Part shown: piece by piece, positions 1 through 11,024 of the stretch | How positions within the stretch are numbered: position 1 is the stretch's first letter | Layout of the letters: each line of letters opens with the position of its first letter | Assembly (NCBI RefSeq): GCF_003589595.1 | Contig: NW_020653852.1 | Span: 3,373,675 to 3,437,674 of the forward strand | Direction: 5' to 3' | Source of the DNA: Hyposmocoma kahamanoa | Lineage: Eukaryota; Arthropoda; Insecta; Lepidoptera; Cosmopterigidae | Length of the DNA stretch: 64,000 bases | The notes under the pieces: model-generated | What the model was told of the DNA's origin: nothing | Databases searched by the model: none | Seen by the model: only the letters and a program-made list of their open reading frames with translations | Position numbers and translations under genes: made by a program

Positions 1-266
1 TACCCCCACATCTTGAAAACGGCTTAAGAACATTATTATCAGTAAGTACAGGTTTCTATTCACGGTATGACTTCTTATATTATTTTCAGCGTAATACGTG
101 TTAACAGCAACATAAAGAGTGTCAACAGGGTTTTCAAAGGCTTGACTCGCATAGACAGCTCTTCTAATGTTGCAGATGTTCATGGGCGACGATGACCACC
201 CCCATAAAGGGGCTTGTCTGCTCGTTTACTTTCTAATTTAAAAAGCTTCATACTTTGAGTTTTAAA

Positions 267-293
267 CATTGACTTAAAAAATGTAAGTCAATG
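267..293. mobile_element. 27-bp terminal-repeat scar with 8-bp duplication (CATTGACTTAC family)
   Basis: CATTGACTTA, five A bases, then TGTAAGTCAATG: just the two tips of the family joined, flanked by the perfect duplication GTTTTAAA (259-266 and 294-301). Reads as an excision footprint or an extreme internal deletion. Confidence 0.8.
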
Positions 294-349
294 GTTTTAA
301 AATCATTATTATAGCGAGCGGCATAAACTTGAATTAAAAACCTTAAGTA

Positions 350-700
350 TCGTGACGTGTTTTGAGCCCTTTCCTACATCGACATCTTCTTCTTCAGCGC
401 TTAATCACCCACTGCTGAGTGTAGGCCACATTTGCACGACATTCTCTTCGGTCTCGTGCCATTTGCATTCAGGTCTTGTTGGTTATCTTGACTATATTGT
501 CCGTCCATCTAGCCTTCAGGCGGCCAACGCTTCTGGTACCGGTCCTCGGTCTCCACTCCAGCTCTCTTCTGCTCCACCGGTCATCAGTTCTGCGGCTTAT
601 GTGACCTGCCCACCACCACTTTCTTTGCGCGTTGATACGCCCCTCGCCAGATAGCTTTACTATTAGATTGACACCGAACATCGACATCATGAAGTGCCAA
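350..700 (-). mobile_element. RTE-clade LINE, 3' end
   Basis: On the - strand the frame reads KWWWAGHISRRTDDRWSRRE then LEWRPRTGTRSVGRLKARWT, a standard C-terminal signature of insect RTE-type reverse transcriptases. The end is rich in GAAGAAGAAG. 5'-truncated and frame-broken. Could encode nothing functional. Confidence 0.7.
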
Positions 701-819
701 ACTCTTAACCGTGACGAAGTGTGTTAACTATCCTGTATGTGGAATACGGTACTTAGTGCTTACAAGCAAGAACAAAAAACGAAAATGTTCTACTGTCGTT
801 TCAAGATACATTGAGTAAA

Positions 820-1140
820 TGACAATGATAACGCTGCAAGAAATCAAGACGAGGTTAGTCGTCGATAGCGAAATAATGTAGACAGATATGTATGTTCTTC
901 AAGCTGTCAACTGACCAGTCATCCCGTGACCTTGGAGCGTGTAACTGCAGCGATATATCGGGAAAATATTAAAAAGACTTATTGTCGCAAGGTATTGTAA
1001 CCAATGATAGACAGACACGTCTGGTCTTAAAGCTGTCAGCTGACCAGTCAACCTGAGACCTGGGAACGTGTAACCATTCCAAAATCTCAGGAAAATAATA
1101 AGAAGTCTTACTATTGTAAGATATTGTAGGTAAGTAATGA
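820..1140. repeat. Tandem pair of about 125-bp units, also present at 16.5 kb
   Basis: Units near 893-1010 and 1020-1140 share AAGCTGTCARCTGACCAGTC and GAACGTGTAACC-like blocks. A third, dispersed copy with AAGCTGTCAACTGCCGCTGT is at 16500-16660, and the upstream AAGAAATCAAGACG also matches there. Confidence 0.65.
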
Positions 1141-2499
1141 TAATCATTCAGTATCATAATAATCATACCTTGAAACTCTCGAGACGTATCTAAATAGCTT
1201 TAGAATAGAATTTCATCGTAAAATTGGAATCTACTCGGGTTTATAGCCAGTCGGTCGTTAATTCCGACGGTACCTTGTGATCTTTCCGGGCGTTTACGAA
1301 GGATTGGGGCAAACGGAATAAATAAAAGTGCCCGAATTCCACAGCAATTGTTTTGTAGTCGTTTATAAGTTTACTATTCTTTTCAACGACATTGAATACG
1401 TAAAACTCGCAAGAAATTGTTTGTTTAGTGTTGTCACTAAAGATGTGACTCTTCACTTGTCCGTCTCCTTAATAAAATTAACTGTCAAAAAAGCAAAGCT
1501 CAAAATACTTTTTTGTCCCGAAGATAAGATTCGCCAATTTTTTTACGATCTTGTGGTCCTGACGTGAAATAAGATAATTACTTGTAGTATTAGCATGAAA
1601 GTTAAGTAACATAATTAACTCAAACCATCAACCATCTCCAACACGTTAGTTTACTAAAATAGTCTTATCGGAAGAAGACCCCGTGACCTTGACATTTAAC
1701 CTCAAGATACTACCTGCTGGGTCTCCGAAACTTTCAGTTTAGCAGTTTAGGCAATCACCATCTTTATAAACTTCAGTGACCATTATTATGTTCTTTCCAA
1801 AGCTTAATTTCTTTATGTAACATTTCTGATTGCTTTGTCAATTTACTGGGTCTATTCGTCCATTCGTGGAATACAATTTTATCATTACTCAAATTTTTAT
1901 GCCGTCAAAGTTTAAAGCCGTTATGTCGCCACCTTATAGGCTCATTATACCACCTCTCCAATTTTCAATGGTCTTCATGACCTTTCTGATCTCTTACAAT
2001 CTTTACAAATACCTATTTCTTTTTTATTATTTGTACTTTGAAATAAGCTTTTGTTCCTTAATAAACAAATTTATTATGTGTCCTTTCCATGAACAAACGA
2101 TATTATCACATAATTGATAGCATTGTAAATGATAATATATTTATTGTTTGAACTTTTCAAGATAAGAATACGAAATATAATATGATTCTTATTAAGTATT
2201 ATTTGAAGAAATTTAATTTGTTTGCTTAAACGGTCTAGAACTTTACCGTGTAGAGGGAATCAGATTTGTAATTGTAATTATTGGGGCAGGTTTTCAAAAG
2301 CTAGAATTACCAGTGGTAAAAGGTTCGTATACCAAGGTTCCCATTAGTTTACATAATAAATTTATGTACCTCATTCTATACCTTATACGACGGCTTACCT
2401 TTTTCAAATATGTCAGTTACTGCTGGGGGGGCACGAAAGGAGTCTCCTCGCACAACATGGCAGTCCTGAACATCTGGTGCACCTTTGGCAATAATCGGC
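1141..2499. other. AT-rich stretch, no gene seen
   Basis: Open frames at 1328-1567 and 1830-2117 have no recognisable family features. Part of the elongase locus upstream region or intron. Confidence 0.5.
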
Positions 2500-2710
2500 A
2501 AGTACCTTACATCATCATCAACCCATTTATGCTGGGCACGGGACTCCTCTCAGGCGAGGGTTTAGGCCATAGTCCGTGACACTGGCCCAAGCGGGTTGGG
2601 GACATCTCACGTTTTCCGAGGGTTTTCAACCTTTTTCGAAGTGCAGGTTTCACACTCTCCTTCATCGAAAAGCTCATGGTAAATTTCAATTTTAAGTGCG
2701 AAACTGGTCT
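2500..2710 (-). mobile_element. GGGCACGGGYYTCCTCTC-type SINE
   Basis: GCTGGGCACGGGACTCCTCT, GGTTTAGGCCATAGTCCG, CTGGCCCAAGCGGGTTGG and GAAAAGCTCATGGTAAATTT define a repeat that is very common in moths and butterflies. Four copies here. Confidence 0.75.
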
Positions 2711-2729
2711 TTTTTTAATACCAAATTAG

Positions 2730-2990
2730 GAAACAATCTAGTCGTGCGCCTGGTGGTAAGTGACACGCCTATCCATAACAGTTGCAGTGCTACTCAGAGC
2801 TTTAAATCGCAAAGATCTTAGGGTCACTGCCACTGTGCCTGTCACAAGTCCCGCGTGCCTGTAATTTCACTACCAACCTTATCCTTCGTAACCGGAATGA
2901 AATGTTCACGTTACAGCTTGGCGTCAGAAATAGGTAAGGTGGCAGTACTTCCCTGGACGAACTCTTTCACAAGAAGCTCTACTGGTACTA
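2730..2990 (-). repeat. CR1-like tail repeat (AGTAGAGCTC...GATATTATAAA), near-complete
   Basis: On the - strand from AGTAGAGCTTCTTGTGAAAG through CTGACGCCAAGC-like, GCGATTTAAAGCTCTGAGTA and GTCACTTACCACCAGGCGCA. One of about 19 pieces of this family in the window; the consensus ends in a short T/A-rich run after GATATTATAAAA. Confidence 0.7.
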
Positions 2991-3989
2991 AAAACTACCA
3001 AAAACACAAATAAATTTAAAAATTAAATTTTAAGTTATTTATTTCAGAAAAAATAATATAAATTAAAATTAACTTAATGCTAAAGAGTAAGAATTTTTAT
3101 ATTTTAAAATTATGTCCTCTACGCATCGTCCCCTCCACAGCGACCTTTATTAGCTAAACTTACACACATCTCTTATTTAATATTACCCTTAAACAAATGT
3201 TTTAGTACTTTACTATATAGCTTTTTGTTTGATGACTCTATTCTTTGTACTAATTCCTTTCCATAGCTTTTGCCTGTGAGGCGGTAGGTCAAACCATTAA
3301 GCTACCATGACTTAAGTTTTAAGTTTTGAGCACCTCATACCGATTGGTAAATACTTTCCCCACGAAGGCCAACATTATAATGTATGATACGATATCGATA
3401 CGATAAGAAGCTACTGTAAAAAAAAAAAATGCCAGTACGCTATATTCATTAAAAAAAATGTGTTTTAAATGGCTCCTGTCTGTACAGAAATCTAGTAGCA
3501 ATTGGTCTATTATTAAAACTTGTAGCAACACTAAATAAATAAACTTTTTTAACTTTGTTGGTTTTATAATATCTGTAGTTTTGTAAATTATTATGACTTT
3601 TATAGTTTTTAAGTGTAACACAGACAGCCTCTATGTTTCATTAGTTATGTAAGTAGTAACCGAGTGTCATCACTACATTATACATTAAATATTCAGTAGT
3701 ATTTATTTGTTTAGTTACCGATTAGTTAAAAACCTTAAGTATAAATTAAATATTTAGTGCTCCGTTTGCCGGTCGGTTGTAGCAAGCGAATAGATATAGT
3801 TTTAGGTGTAGACTGAAAATCAGCAATGCTGAGTCTTCAACCTTTTTATTCACATTTCTGTTTTAGTTGTCGCTGTTTTTTATTTGTACTAGTTTTATGT
3901 GTATTTTGTGGATAAATAAATGTTTTTTTATTTATTTTTTATTTTTGTTACCTGCGTTTACGGTGGTATTTTTTGTATACCACTTCTTT

Positions 3990-4209
3990 GGTACAAATAT
4001 GTTATATAACGCACACACTCAACATAGCCCCGCACTACGGAAACCTTGTGTCGCAGGTGCCATGGACACACACATAGACAACCACAAATTACACCCAAAC
4101 TCAAGAGAGAAATAAATGTAGGCCATACAAATATTTCTCCCGGCCCGGGAATCGAACCTGGAACCTCTGCATGGCAGTCCGGTATGGTAACCGTTCGGCC
4201 ACGGAGGCA
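3990..4209 (-). mobile_element. tRNA-derived SINE, full copy
   Basis: On the - strand it starts GCCTCCGTGGCCGAACGGTT (A box) and has GGTTCGATTCCCGGG (B box), then ATTTGTATGGCCTACATTTA and a tRNA-unrelated body ending near GTGCGTTATATAAC. Same family as 50161-50377. Pol III-type internal promoter; not a functional tRNA, since it lacks a usual 3' half. Confidence 0.85.
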
Positions 4210-4511
4210 GTCGTATATGTACAGTTTTATGTGCCAAGACAAAGAATAAATTACAAATTTGCCTCGCGGCGTAGAAGTAGGCTTTAACTCAATTTATAAG
4301 AGTCGGAATAAATAATTTAGCACAGTTACCTTATTCGTACTTTCAAACTCGTTCCGCAATGGAAGTTCCCTACTTCATTTCGCAATTCAGCAGATGAAAG
4401 ACTTATTCGCCTCTTTGCAAATAAATGGGAATTGTTGATAAAGAAAAAATAACGGATAAATGGGAGCTGGGAAATATTTGTCTATAGGTTTCGTTCAAAT
4501 TAAGTCATATC

Positions 4512-4612
4512 TCTGTCGACAATGAAACTATTTTCTCGGATCTAAATTGCGTATATATATTCTTTCAAACAAAGCAACGTTTGGGGTCCTTAGAGGTCTC
4601 ACGGCCACGGTT
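4512..4612. mobile_element. Foldback element fragment, TTAGGTTTTCGCG family
   Basis: CTATTTTCTCGGATCTAAAT, then TTTCAAACAAAGCAACGTTT and GGTCTCACGGCCACGGTTGA align with the family arm and loop; one arm only. Confidence 0.6.
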
Positions 4613-4944
4613 GACTGAGATGGTAGTCAGCAAGAAGTTATGTCTAGTACAAGCACAACTATATTATATTATTAATTTGGTATTTAAGTGATGAAATTTT
4701 GAATTTACCAAAGAAATTACGAAAGAGGAAAAAATCTATATTATTGGATATAACTTGGTTGGTTTGTTTAAAAAAACACGCGCGATTTAGATCCGTAAAA
4801 AATAGTGTCATTTCCAATGGCCAGAAATCGCGAAAGTCTAAGAACTCAATAAATGTATATTCATAAGGGATGAACGACAAATGTGATAATAAAAGTAGTC
4901 AATGGGATAAACATCAAAGGCAAAATGCGTGATGAAATGATTTG

Positions 4945-5125
4945 ACTATCTTGGTAGCCCAACGGTTAGCACTGAGCACTAGATGAAGAGATCCCGGTTT
5001 CTTTTACCGGTAGAGCTTATTTAGGAAATGCACTTTTCTAAATTGCTTCTGGTTTGAGTGTTGGAGTGAATTGCGTTGCCACTCATACCAGGTTGTATTA
5101 ATCAGCTGTTACTGTCATAACAAAA
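4945..5125 (+). mobile_element. Second tRNA-related SINE family, next to the first elongase exon
   Basis: AGCCCAACGGTTAGCAC (A-box-like), GAGATCCCGGTTTC (decayed B box), CTTTTCTAAATTGCTTCTGG. Shares order and core with 38335-38490. It ends about 60 bp before the elongase acceptor. Confidence 0.55.
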
Positions 5126-5181
5126 CGTCAAAAATACGGGATAATGACAATAATGTCATAGAATACTTTGATCATTTCCAG

Positions 5182-5425
5182 ATTGCCACATCAGGCTGGA
5201 CAACCACCTACCACTTTGGGTGTATGTTACCAGACTATTCCGACAACCCTGAAGCATTGCGAATGTTGCGTTTTTTATGGTGGACTATCATACTCAAGCT
5301 TTTGGAGCTCTTGGAGACGATATTCTTCGTACTGAGGAAGAAGGAACGACAGGCATCTTTCTTGCACGTTTATCATCATATCAGCACTTTGGTTATTGTT
5401 TGGTCCGGAACCAAGTATGTTGGAG
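5182..5425 (+). CDS. ELOVL fatty acid elongase, internal exon with HxxHH box (partial gene)
   Basis: This exon encodes 81 residues of an ELOVL-family very-long-chain fatty acid elongase, the ER membrane enzyme that condenses malonyl-CoA with a fatty acyl-CoA in the first step of chain elongation. Visible hallmarks in order: SGWTTTYHFGC, the DYSDNPEALRM segment, a hydrophobic stretch leading to LLELLETIFFVLRKK, then LHVYHH, the HxxHH catalytic box, followed by a second hydrophobic stretch. The start is set by a TTTCCAG acceptor (phase 0) and the end by GGAG|GTACGT (phase 1), which joins in frame to the exon at 38145. Reading frame stays open upstream to 5071, but family similarity begins at the acceptor. 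N-terminal exons (first membrane segments) were not found in bases 1-5181 and probably lie left of the window. Family assignment is firm; the subtype and acyl preference cannot be told. Confidence 0.93.
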
Positions 5426-6049
5426 GTACGTACTGTTCAAATAGTTCATAGTCAACAGCTGTGTCATGTGAAAAGATGTGCGGTTTACCATCATTGAGAT
5501 CTTTAAGAGGTTCTTACTGATTAGACAGAAATAACGGCTATACGAAGATATGTCTTTGTTTCATAGGTAAGAAATTTACAATTGAAATCATCACATGATT
5601 AAACTCTTCTGCTCATTCGTAAGGCAGACTAGAGGTTATAAAATAACCGACCGGTTAAATAGCCGACATGGTTTTCTGTTTAACAACCCTTCAGGTGTTT
5701 GTTGGTTTTAAATTATCTACTAGCAGTCAGGAAAATGGCAAACCTCGTATTGCGTAATATTTTCTTCACTGTGTTTTATACATAATTTATGACAATGAAA
5801 CTCTACAGATCTATTTATTTCCTTTATAATACAGTGCAAATCACCTGAGATTTAAGACACTGAAGAAACAAACAAAAAAGACAAAAAATGAGAAAACATG
5901 TCACGCTCTAACAGACAGATCGGGCTGTTTAACCCTTTGTAACTAGATATCCTTGGGTAAACATACCTACATTTAACAGTTCTCGAACGTTCCTTATATA
6001 AATAGCTCAATAAGGACTTCGCGTACCGTAAATTTTCTTTGAAGATTCA

Positions 6050-6310
6050 ATATCAACCCATTTCGCTTCCCACTGCTGGGCACGGGTTTTCTCTCGGGCA
6101 CAGATTACTTTAACAGCGAGGGTTCAGGCCATAGTCCGCCATGCTGGCCCAATGCGGGATGGGTACCTCACGTTTTCCGAGGTTTGTGAACCTTCTTGTA
6201 TGTCGACGTGCATTCATTACGATGTTTTCCTACACCGAAAAGCTCATGGTAAATTTCAAATTAAATTGCGTTTAAATACCGTGCGAACCCGGATTCGAAT
6301 CCGCGGTCTC
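6050..6310 (-). mobile_element. GGGCACGGGYYTCCTCTC-type SINE with tRNA-like end
   Basis: CACTGCTGGGCACGGGTTTT, CAGGCCATAGTCCGCC, AAGCTCATGGTAAATTTC, and at the end GAACCCGGATTCGAATCCGC, an inverse B box, showing - strand sense. Confidence 0.75.
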
Positions 6311-6817
6311 TGCTTAAGATCTTATTTAAGATCACTTTGAAGATTAGAAGAAAAATAGCAAGCCACAAAACCTGCAATAAACATAAGCTCTGTATTTCAA
6401 GCATCTCGAAAAAGCGTTATTTGTTCTGATATAAGTAAAATTTATGGAAACACGGGGTATTACTTCCGTTACCTCAACTAAAAGGGTTTGCAGTCACCCG
6501 AGGAAGCAAAAAGGGCTCGAATCTCTGAGTCTGAAATGATAAGCCAGGTTTGCTCTATTTTACGACCTTTACGTTTGATTGAAAACATTGCGGCGACCAT
6601 AAAATCTCTGTTGCTCTGTCTAGATTTATCTTGACTCAGACCAAAGTTACGATTTGGAAAAGGATTTATAGTTCAAACAGACAAAATAGACTTCAAATTA
6701 GATCATACAAGTTTTAGCTGGTATCAAATTGCACACGACACCAAATGGTTGTTGTAACTTAAAATTGTTGATATGAGAAAACACGATTTGTAAATAATTA
6801 TTAATACAAAGATTGCC

Positions 6818-6952
6818 AGTCACATGGAACTTGTCAACTTATGTCTCAGGGTGACGGGCGCGGTGGCAGTGCTCCTAAGATCTTTGCGATTTAAAGCTCT
6901 TGAGTGGTGCTACTGCAACTGCTATGATTCGTCTCTTGGTATTATAATAATC
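6818..6952 (+). repeat. CR1-like tail repeat, 3' part
   Basis: CATGGAACTTGTCAACTTAT, GATCTTTGCGATTTAAAGCT, CTCTTGGTATTATAATAA. Confidence 0.7.
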
Positions 6953-6967
6953 TCAGTGCAGAGTACT

Positions 6968-7430
6968 AAAAAAAACCGACCTCAAAAGTACGTGGAATTA
7001 CATCTATTTGCCAAGTTTCTTCGAAATCGGTTACTGGAAAGTGCGCAAACCCGGATTCATCCCCTAGTTCGCCACTATACGGAACTTGACACAGGAGATA
7101 ATAAAAATCTGTTATCACTACTCAAAGTATATTGAGAGAGGAAAACGCCTTGAATTGGAGAATAGCAAAATCAACCATTAAAATAATTGCACCTTATAAT
7201 AAAATTTAGGCGCTATTTATAATAGTGAATCTTCATGCGTGAACAGCCACCCCTAGAGGTGGACGATTTTCTTCAAAATTAAATGGGACTACTATGGAGA
7301 TACTCTCTTTCCAACAAACAAAGGATCATCAAAATCGGTTCACAAATACCGGAGTCATCGCGTAACGTACATACAAAAAAAAAATACAGTTGAATTGACA
7401 ACCTCCTCCTTTTTTGAAGTCGGTTAAAAA
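6968..7430 (+). mobile_element. AAACCGACCTCAAAAG ... GAAGTCGGTTAAA repeat, full copy
   Basis: Starts AAAACCGACCTCAAAAG and ends TTTTTTGAAGTCGGTTAAAA, inverse of each other. Interior: CGAAATCGGTTACTGGAAAG, ATCATCAAAATCGGTTCACA, CAACCTCCTCCTTTTTTG. A widespread lepidopteran repeat; whether it is a DNA element or a retroelement tail is not settled by the sequence. Confidence 0.65.
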
Positions 7431-7435
7431 TAAAT

Positions 7436-7490
7436 AAAAAGACAAATATTTCTCCCGGCCCGGGAATCCGGACACGGAGGCCGTTTGTTA
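7436..7490 (-). mobile_element. tRNA-derived SINE fragment
   Basis: GACAAATATTTCTCCCGGCC then GGACACGGAGGCCG: the head of the SINE with its centre deleted. Confidence 0.6.
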
Positions 7491-7745
7491 AGATCTTTGT
7501 AGGTTTTTAAACTGCTTATTTCATAGTCAGCGCAGTGTGAGAAACTTACGAACGTGCTAATCGTACCCACCAAAATCTATATAGTTAAAAAAAAAAACAT
7601 TTTTACCAGTACCTTCTGCTATTGTAGAATTATTGTTTCGATTTGAAATGGAGTTCCAAAACGATTTCTTGATAAGTGACCGTTAATGTATATTTATTAA
7701 TTTAAAAGTTTATAGTCGGTATGTAAAAAAGCAGTGGTAGCCTAA

Positions 7746-8088
7746 GGGTGCATTTATTCGACCCGAAAACGAAAAAACGAGACGCGCTGAACGCATTGTC
7801 GCCGCGCAGCGACCGCGTGCATCTAACTGTCATGGCAAAGTACGCTCTATTTATTTAACTTTTACGTTTCAAATTAAATGATCATCCCGGGCGCGCGGGC
7901 AAGGCTGGCTTGTTTTTGGTCTACGCGGCGACTGCGCGGTTGTATTATTCAGAGGAATTTAAATGTTGTTGCCTAGTAAATTGAACTCAGGTTCGCCATT
8001 AATGTACGTGAAAGCGTGGTAACTGGGCGGTCGCCGCGCGGTTGTCGCGCGAGAACTTCCGCGTCGTGTAACTGGGCGCGAATGGTTT
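7746..8088. mobile_element. GC-rich foldback (MITE-like) element
   Basis: Strongly GC-rich ends in an AT-rich region. GTCGCCGCGCAGCGACCGCG near 7799 is approximately inverted at 8029-8052 (CGGTCGCCGCGCGGTTGTCG). Boundaries are approximate and no target duplication was confirmed. Could alternatively be an unmethylated CpG-rich regulatory block. Confidence 0.4.
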
Positions 8089-8124
8089 GACCTACCTCCT
8101 TTCAAGCAGGGGTCATGGGTTAGG

Positions 8125-8310
8125 CCGGGTGGGCCGGGCTCCTATCTCTGAGTTTCTCGGAATTTATGTAACAAATCTAATTTTAAATTTACCATGAACT
8201 TTTCGATGAAGGAAAACATTCTGATGAAACCTGCACGTCGAAGAAGGTTCACGACCTTCGGAAAACGTGCGAAGTCCTCAACCCGCTTTGGTCTTAACTA
8301 CGACGCAATT
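8125..8310 (+). mobile_element. GGGCACGGGYYTCCTCTC-type SINE fragment
   Basis: GAGTTTCTCGGAATTTATG, AATTTACCATGAACTTTTCG, GAAACCTGCACGTCGAAGAA. The open frame across it is a chance product of the repeat. Confidence 0.65.
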
Positions 8311-8995
8311 TTCAAAATTCGCGATTCTGATTGCGGTGCAAACAGGTTTGATTACAATCGATTGCTACAATCAGTTATCAAAAATAGAGTTTTTGGAAAT
8401 AAATTGTTTAGTCAACAGCAGGAGAGTATAAATTAACCAATTCGAAAAGACGACATTCTTTCCCGCGTCTTAAATATCTGTTCTTCATGAAATATCGACA
8501 GCATACACTATATTGATACCTCCAGTGGTTATTTTCTGTTATTTTTGTAAACAGCCATATTTATTTACTAATATTATGCTCCCCGAATTTTTTGAAAAAA
8601 ATAAAGAAACAAAAAACTAAATTAGAAAAAAAAAACTAAAAAAAAAAGAAATATAAACAAAATAAAAAAAACCCAAGCCCAAAAATTAGGTTGGCGTAGC
8701 GTTCATTGGAGGTATCGATATCATGGTGCCCCAATGGTTATTGTCGTTACCCACGTCACTAGTAGCCGCCATGCTGACGTGTGGCACACGTTTGCTACCG
8801 TGACGAAAGGATTTGCCAATCGATGTAACGTATTCGCCAATTGTTGCCCAGGGTTAGCCAGAGGACATGAATAAATACTACGCCGATGTGAGGACGCTCC
8901 TTTTTAGAGGTGCACACCTCTAAAAAAGTACGTCTGAAATTTCACAGTGTCTCAAACCGAATCGGAAGGAAATCAAGAAATAATGAAATAGTTAT

Positions 8996-9105
8996 TTGTT
9001 ATGCAAGGCTGCCGGGAAGAATATTTGTATGGCCTACATTTATTTCTCTCGTGAGCGTGTAATTTATAGGTTGATTATGTGTGTTTACGAAATAAAATTT
9101 TCTTT
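8996..9105 (+). mobile_element. tRNA-derived SINE body fragment
   Basis: AGAATATTTGTATGGCCTAC, ATTTATTTCTCTCGTGAGCG and GGTTGATTATGTGTG are from the SINE body; the head is missing. Confidence 0.65.
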
Positions 9106-9534
9106 TGATCTGAGAATTCGCCAAGTAGTATGTGAGCAAAGATTCATTCCGATAGCGAACCTGCATACCAATTATATTGTTTACGGCAAAAACAGTCTTA
9201 TTTGATAGCGCTTTAGATCACTTATACGAGGAAACACAAAACTTTACAACGGTCATTGACAGTTCTCCAGTGCCTTAACTCTATACGACTCTTATATTAC
9301 GTAATCCATTTAAAAACGTTCGGTCAAGTGATTTGAATGCAAATCTATTCAAATACAAGTCCTATACACTCAGTAGAGCTAACTTTCTATAACCGATCTG
9401 TAGTATAAAGAATAGTTAGCCATTATGTACTTGTGCCCTGATGAGTGCTCGCTAGACGACTTTACCTCATGAAGCCATACGTTAATATTCCCATGGAAGC
9501 CGCATATTTACAATAACATACTCGAATATTAATT

Positions 9535-9758
9535 AGTAGCAGTAGAGCTCCTTGTGAAAGAGTTGTAATGTCAGCATTGCTGCGTTCCGATAGGGAAATT
9601 TCAGGCACGTGGAACTTGTCAAGTTATGACTCAGGGCGACAGGCGTAGTAGCAGTGCCTCAGATCTTGCGATTTAAGGCTCTGAGAGACGCCTCTCGGGT
9701 GGTAATGGTGGTAATGGTACGACTTGTTCGTCCCGTCACTTGATATTATAAAAAAAAT
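9535..9758 (+). repeat. CR1-like tail repeat, near-complete with internal deletion
   Basis: AGTAGCAGTAGAGCTCCTTG at the start, GTCACTTGATATTATAAAAA at the end; the CAGGGAAGTACTGTCACC part is deleted. Confidence 0.75.
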
Positions 9759-9884
9759 AGGAATATTAATTTAGTATGTTTAATTCCGCATACCCATTTC
9801 CATCATCGGAGAACCAGACGTAGGCTGGGGTTCAACCCCTGAGTTGAAGTTGAAGTCCAAGGATTCGCAGCGTTACGTTAAAAG

Positions 9885-10085
9885 GTCGTGGGTTCGTGGG
9901 TCCGAGCTCACACCTCTCGAGTTTCTCAGAATTTATATGTGAAATTTAATTTGAAATATACTATGAGTTTTTCGGCGAAGGAAAATATCATGATGAAATC
10001 TGCACGTCGAAGAAGTTTTCTCAAGTGTGCCTATGGCCTAAACCCTCGCCTGAGAGGAGAGTCGTATAAATGGGTGAATGATGGT
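9885..10085 (+). mobile_element. GGGCACGGGYYTCCTCTC-type SINE fragment
   Basis: CGAGTTTCTCAGAATTTATA, TGAGTTTTTCGGCGAAGGAA, GGCCTAAACCCTCGCCTGAG. Confidence 0.65.
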
Positions 10086-10139
10086 TACGTTTCCACATAG
10101 CGAACAGATATGGAGTGGAATTCCCTGCCTGCAGACATA

Positions 10140-10900
10140 GGACTCACTCAGAGTGCAGGCGCGGGGGTGCGGGCGCGCAGGTTTTGGCGTCTACCCTTTC
10201 ACAGTATCGAAGCGGCTACAAGCGGGTAGATTCACACGTCGAAATCGCAAACTGACGTTAGACGCTAGACCAAGCACTGTGAAAGGTACGGACGGACCGA
10301 GCCAATGGCACCTAGAGATACGCGTAGGCGCGTGCGTCCACTACGCAATGAGGGTCTATGTAGGGCATTGAAGCCCGGACCAATTTTGAAAACGCGGGTT
10401 TTTGGGTCATAGTAACCCTGGTAAACCGGTTTTTTCGAGCTTTTCGATATTTTTGTTATATAAAAAAAGAAACTGTGTTCCTATACTGATCTTCAATGGA
10501 ACAAAGGATGAGGAGAGGACGGATTATCACAAATAAAACAGGACTTTTCAAATTACAATACACTTTATAAAGTCTTAAAGAAATTCAATTTTACGCATTG
10601 CCTGTTTTCTTGGTTGTTTGGTAGGGAAGAAACGTAGTAACTACGCTTCTTTACACGTAATTATTTATCTAAGCGTGTTTTTATTACGTTTATTATTGTA
10701 TTCGAAGTGGTTTATACATAATAAATACAAAAAAAAAAATTAAGTAAAATACTCGAAAAGCCCGGGTTTCTTTGTAACCATCAGAACTGGGAAAAACTGG
10801 ATTTACCCGCACCGGGTAAACCCGGGCTCGATGCCCTACGTCTATGTACATTTGATTTACACGCACCCGCGCCCGCCGCTACTCCGAATAACGCCTTATT
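10140..10900. repeat. GC-rich block split by the hAT-like element
   Basis: Outside the 478-bp insertion, the left part holds GCGCGGGGGTGCGGGCGCG and the right part ACGCACCCGCGCCCGCC, roughly inverted copies, suggesting the ends of an outer foldback element into which the hAT-like copy inserted. Confidence 0.4.
10361..10838. mobile_element. Non-autonomous hAT-like element, 478 bp
   Basis: Ends TAGGGCATTGAAGCCCGG and, reverse complemented, TAGGGCATCGAGCCCGGG agree except at two positions. Flanking 8-mers GGTCTATG and CGTCTATG match at 7 of 8. No coding capacity. It interrupts a GC-rich block (10140-10360 and 10847-10900) that may itself be part of an older element. Confidence 0.7.
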
Positions 10901-10904
10901 AGAG

Positions 10905-11024
10905 ACCATCCCACACTAAGGTCTTTCGAGCGTCAGCGTCTTGCCAACGCACGCATAGCGCCGACGCAGCGCTACGTATGCCCGACGTTCAGCACTAAAG
11001 ACGCTATTGTGGGAGGTGTCTATC
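10905..11024. mobile_element. Short foldback element with TCCCACA ends
   Basis: ATCCCACACTAAGGTCTTT on the left has an imperfect inverted partner on the right, AAGACGCTATTGTGGGA; the interior is rich in ACGC/GCGT. About 120 bp in all. Boundaries approximate. Confidence 0.4.

Noticed and set aside
1830..2117. 95-codon open frame
   Set aside because: Phe/Tyr/Ile-rich translation typical of AT-rich DNA, no recognisable family.
4140..4209. tRNA gene (B box and A box on the - strand)
   Set aside because: The cloverleaf does not complete, and the same sequence continues into a body shared with 50161-50377; it is a SINE.
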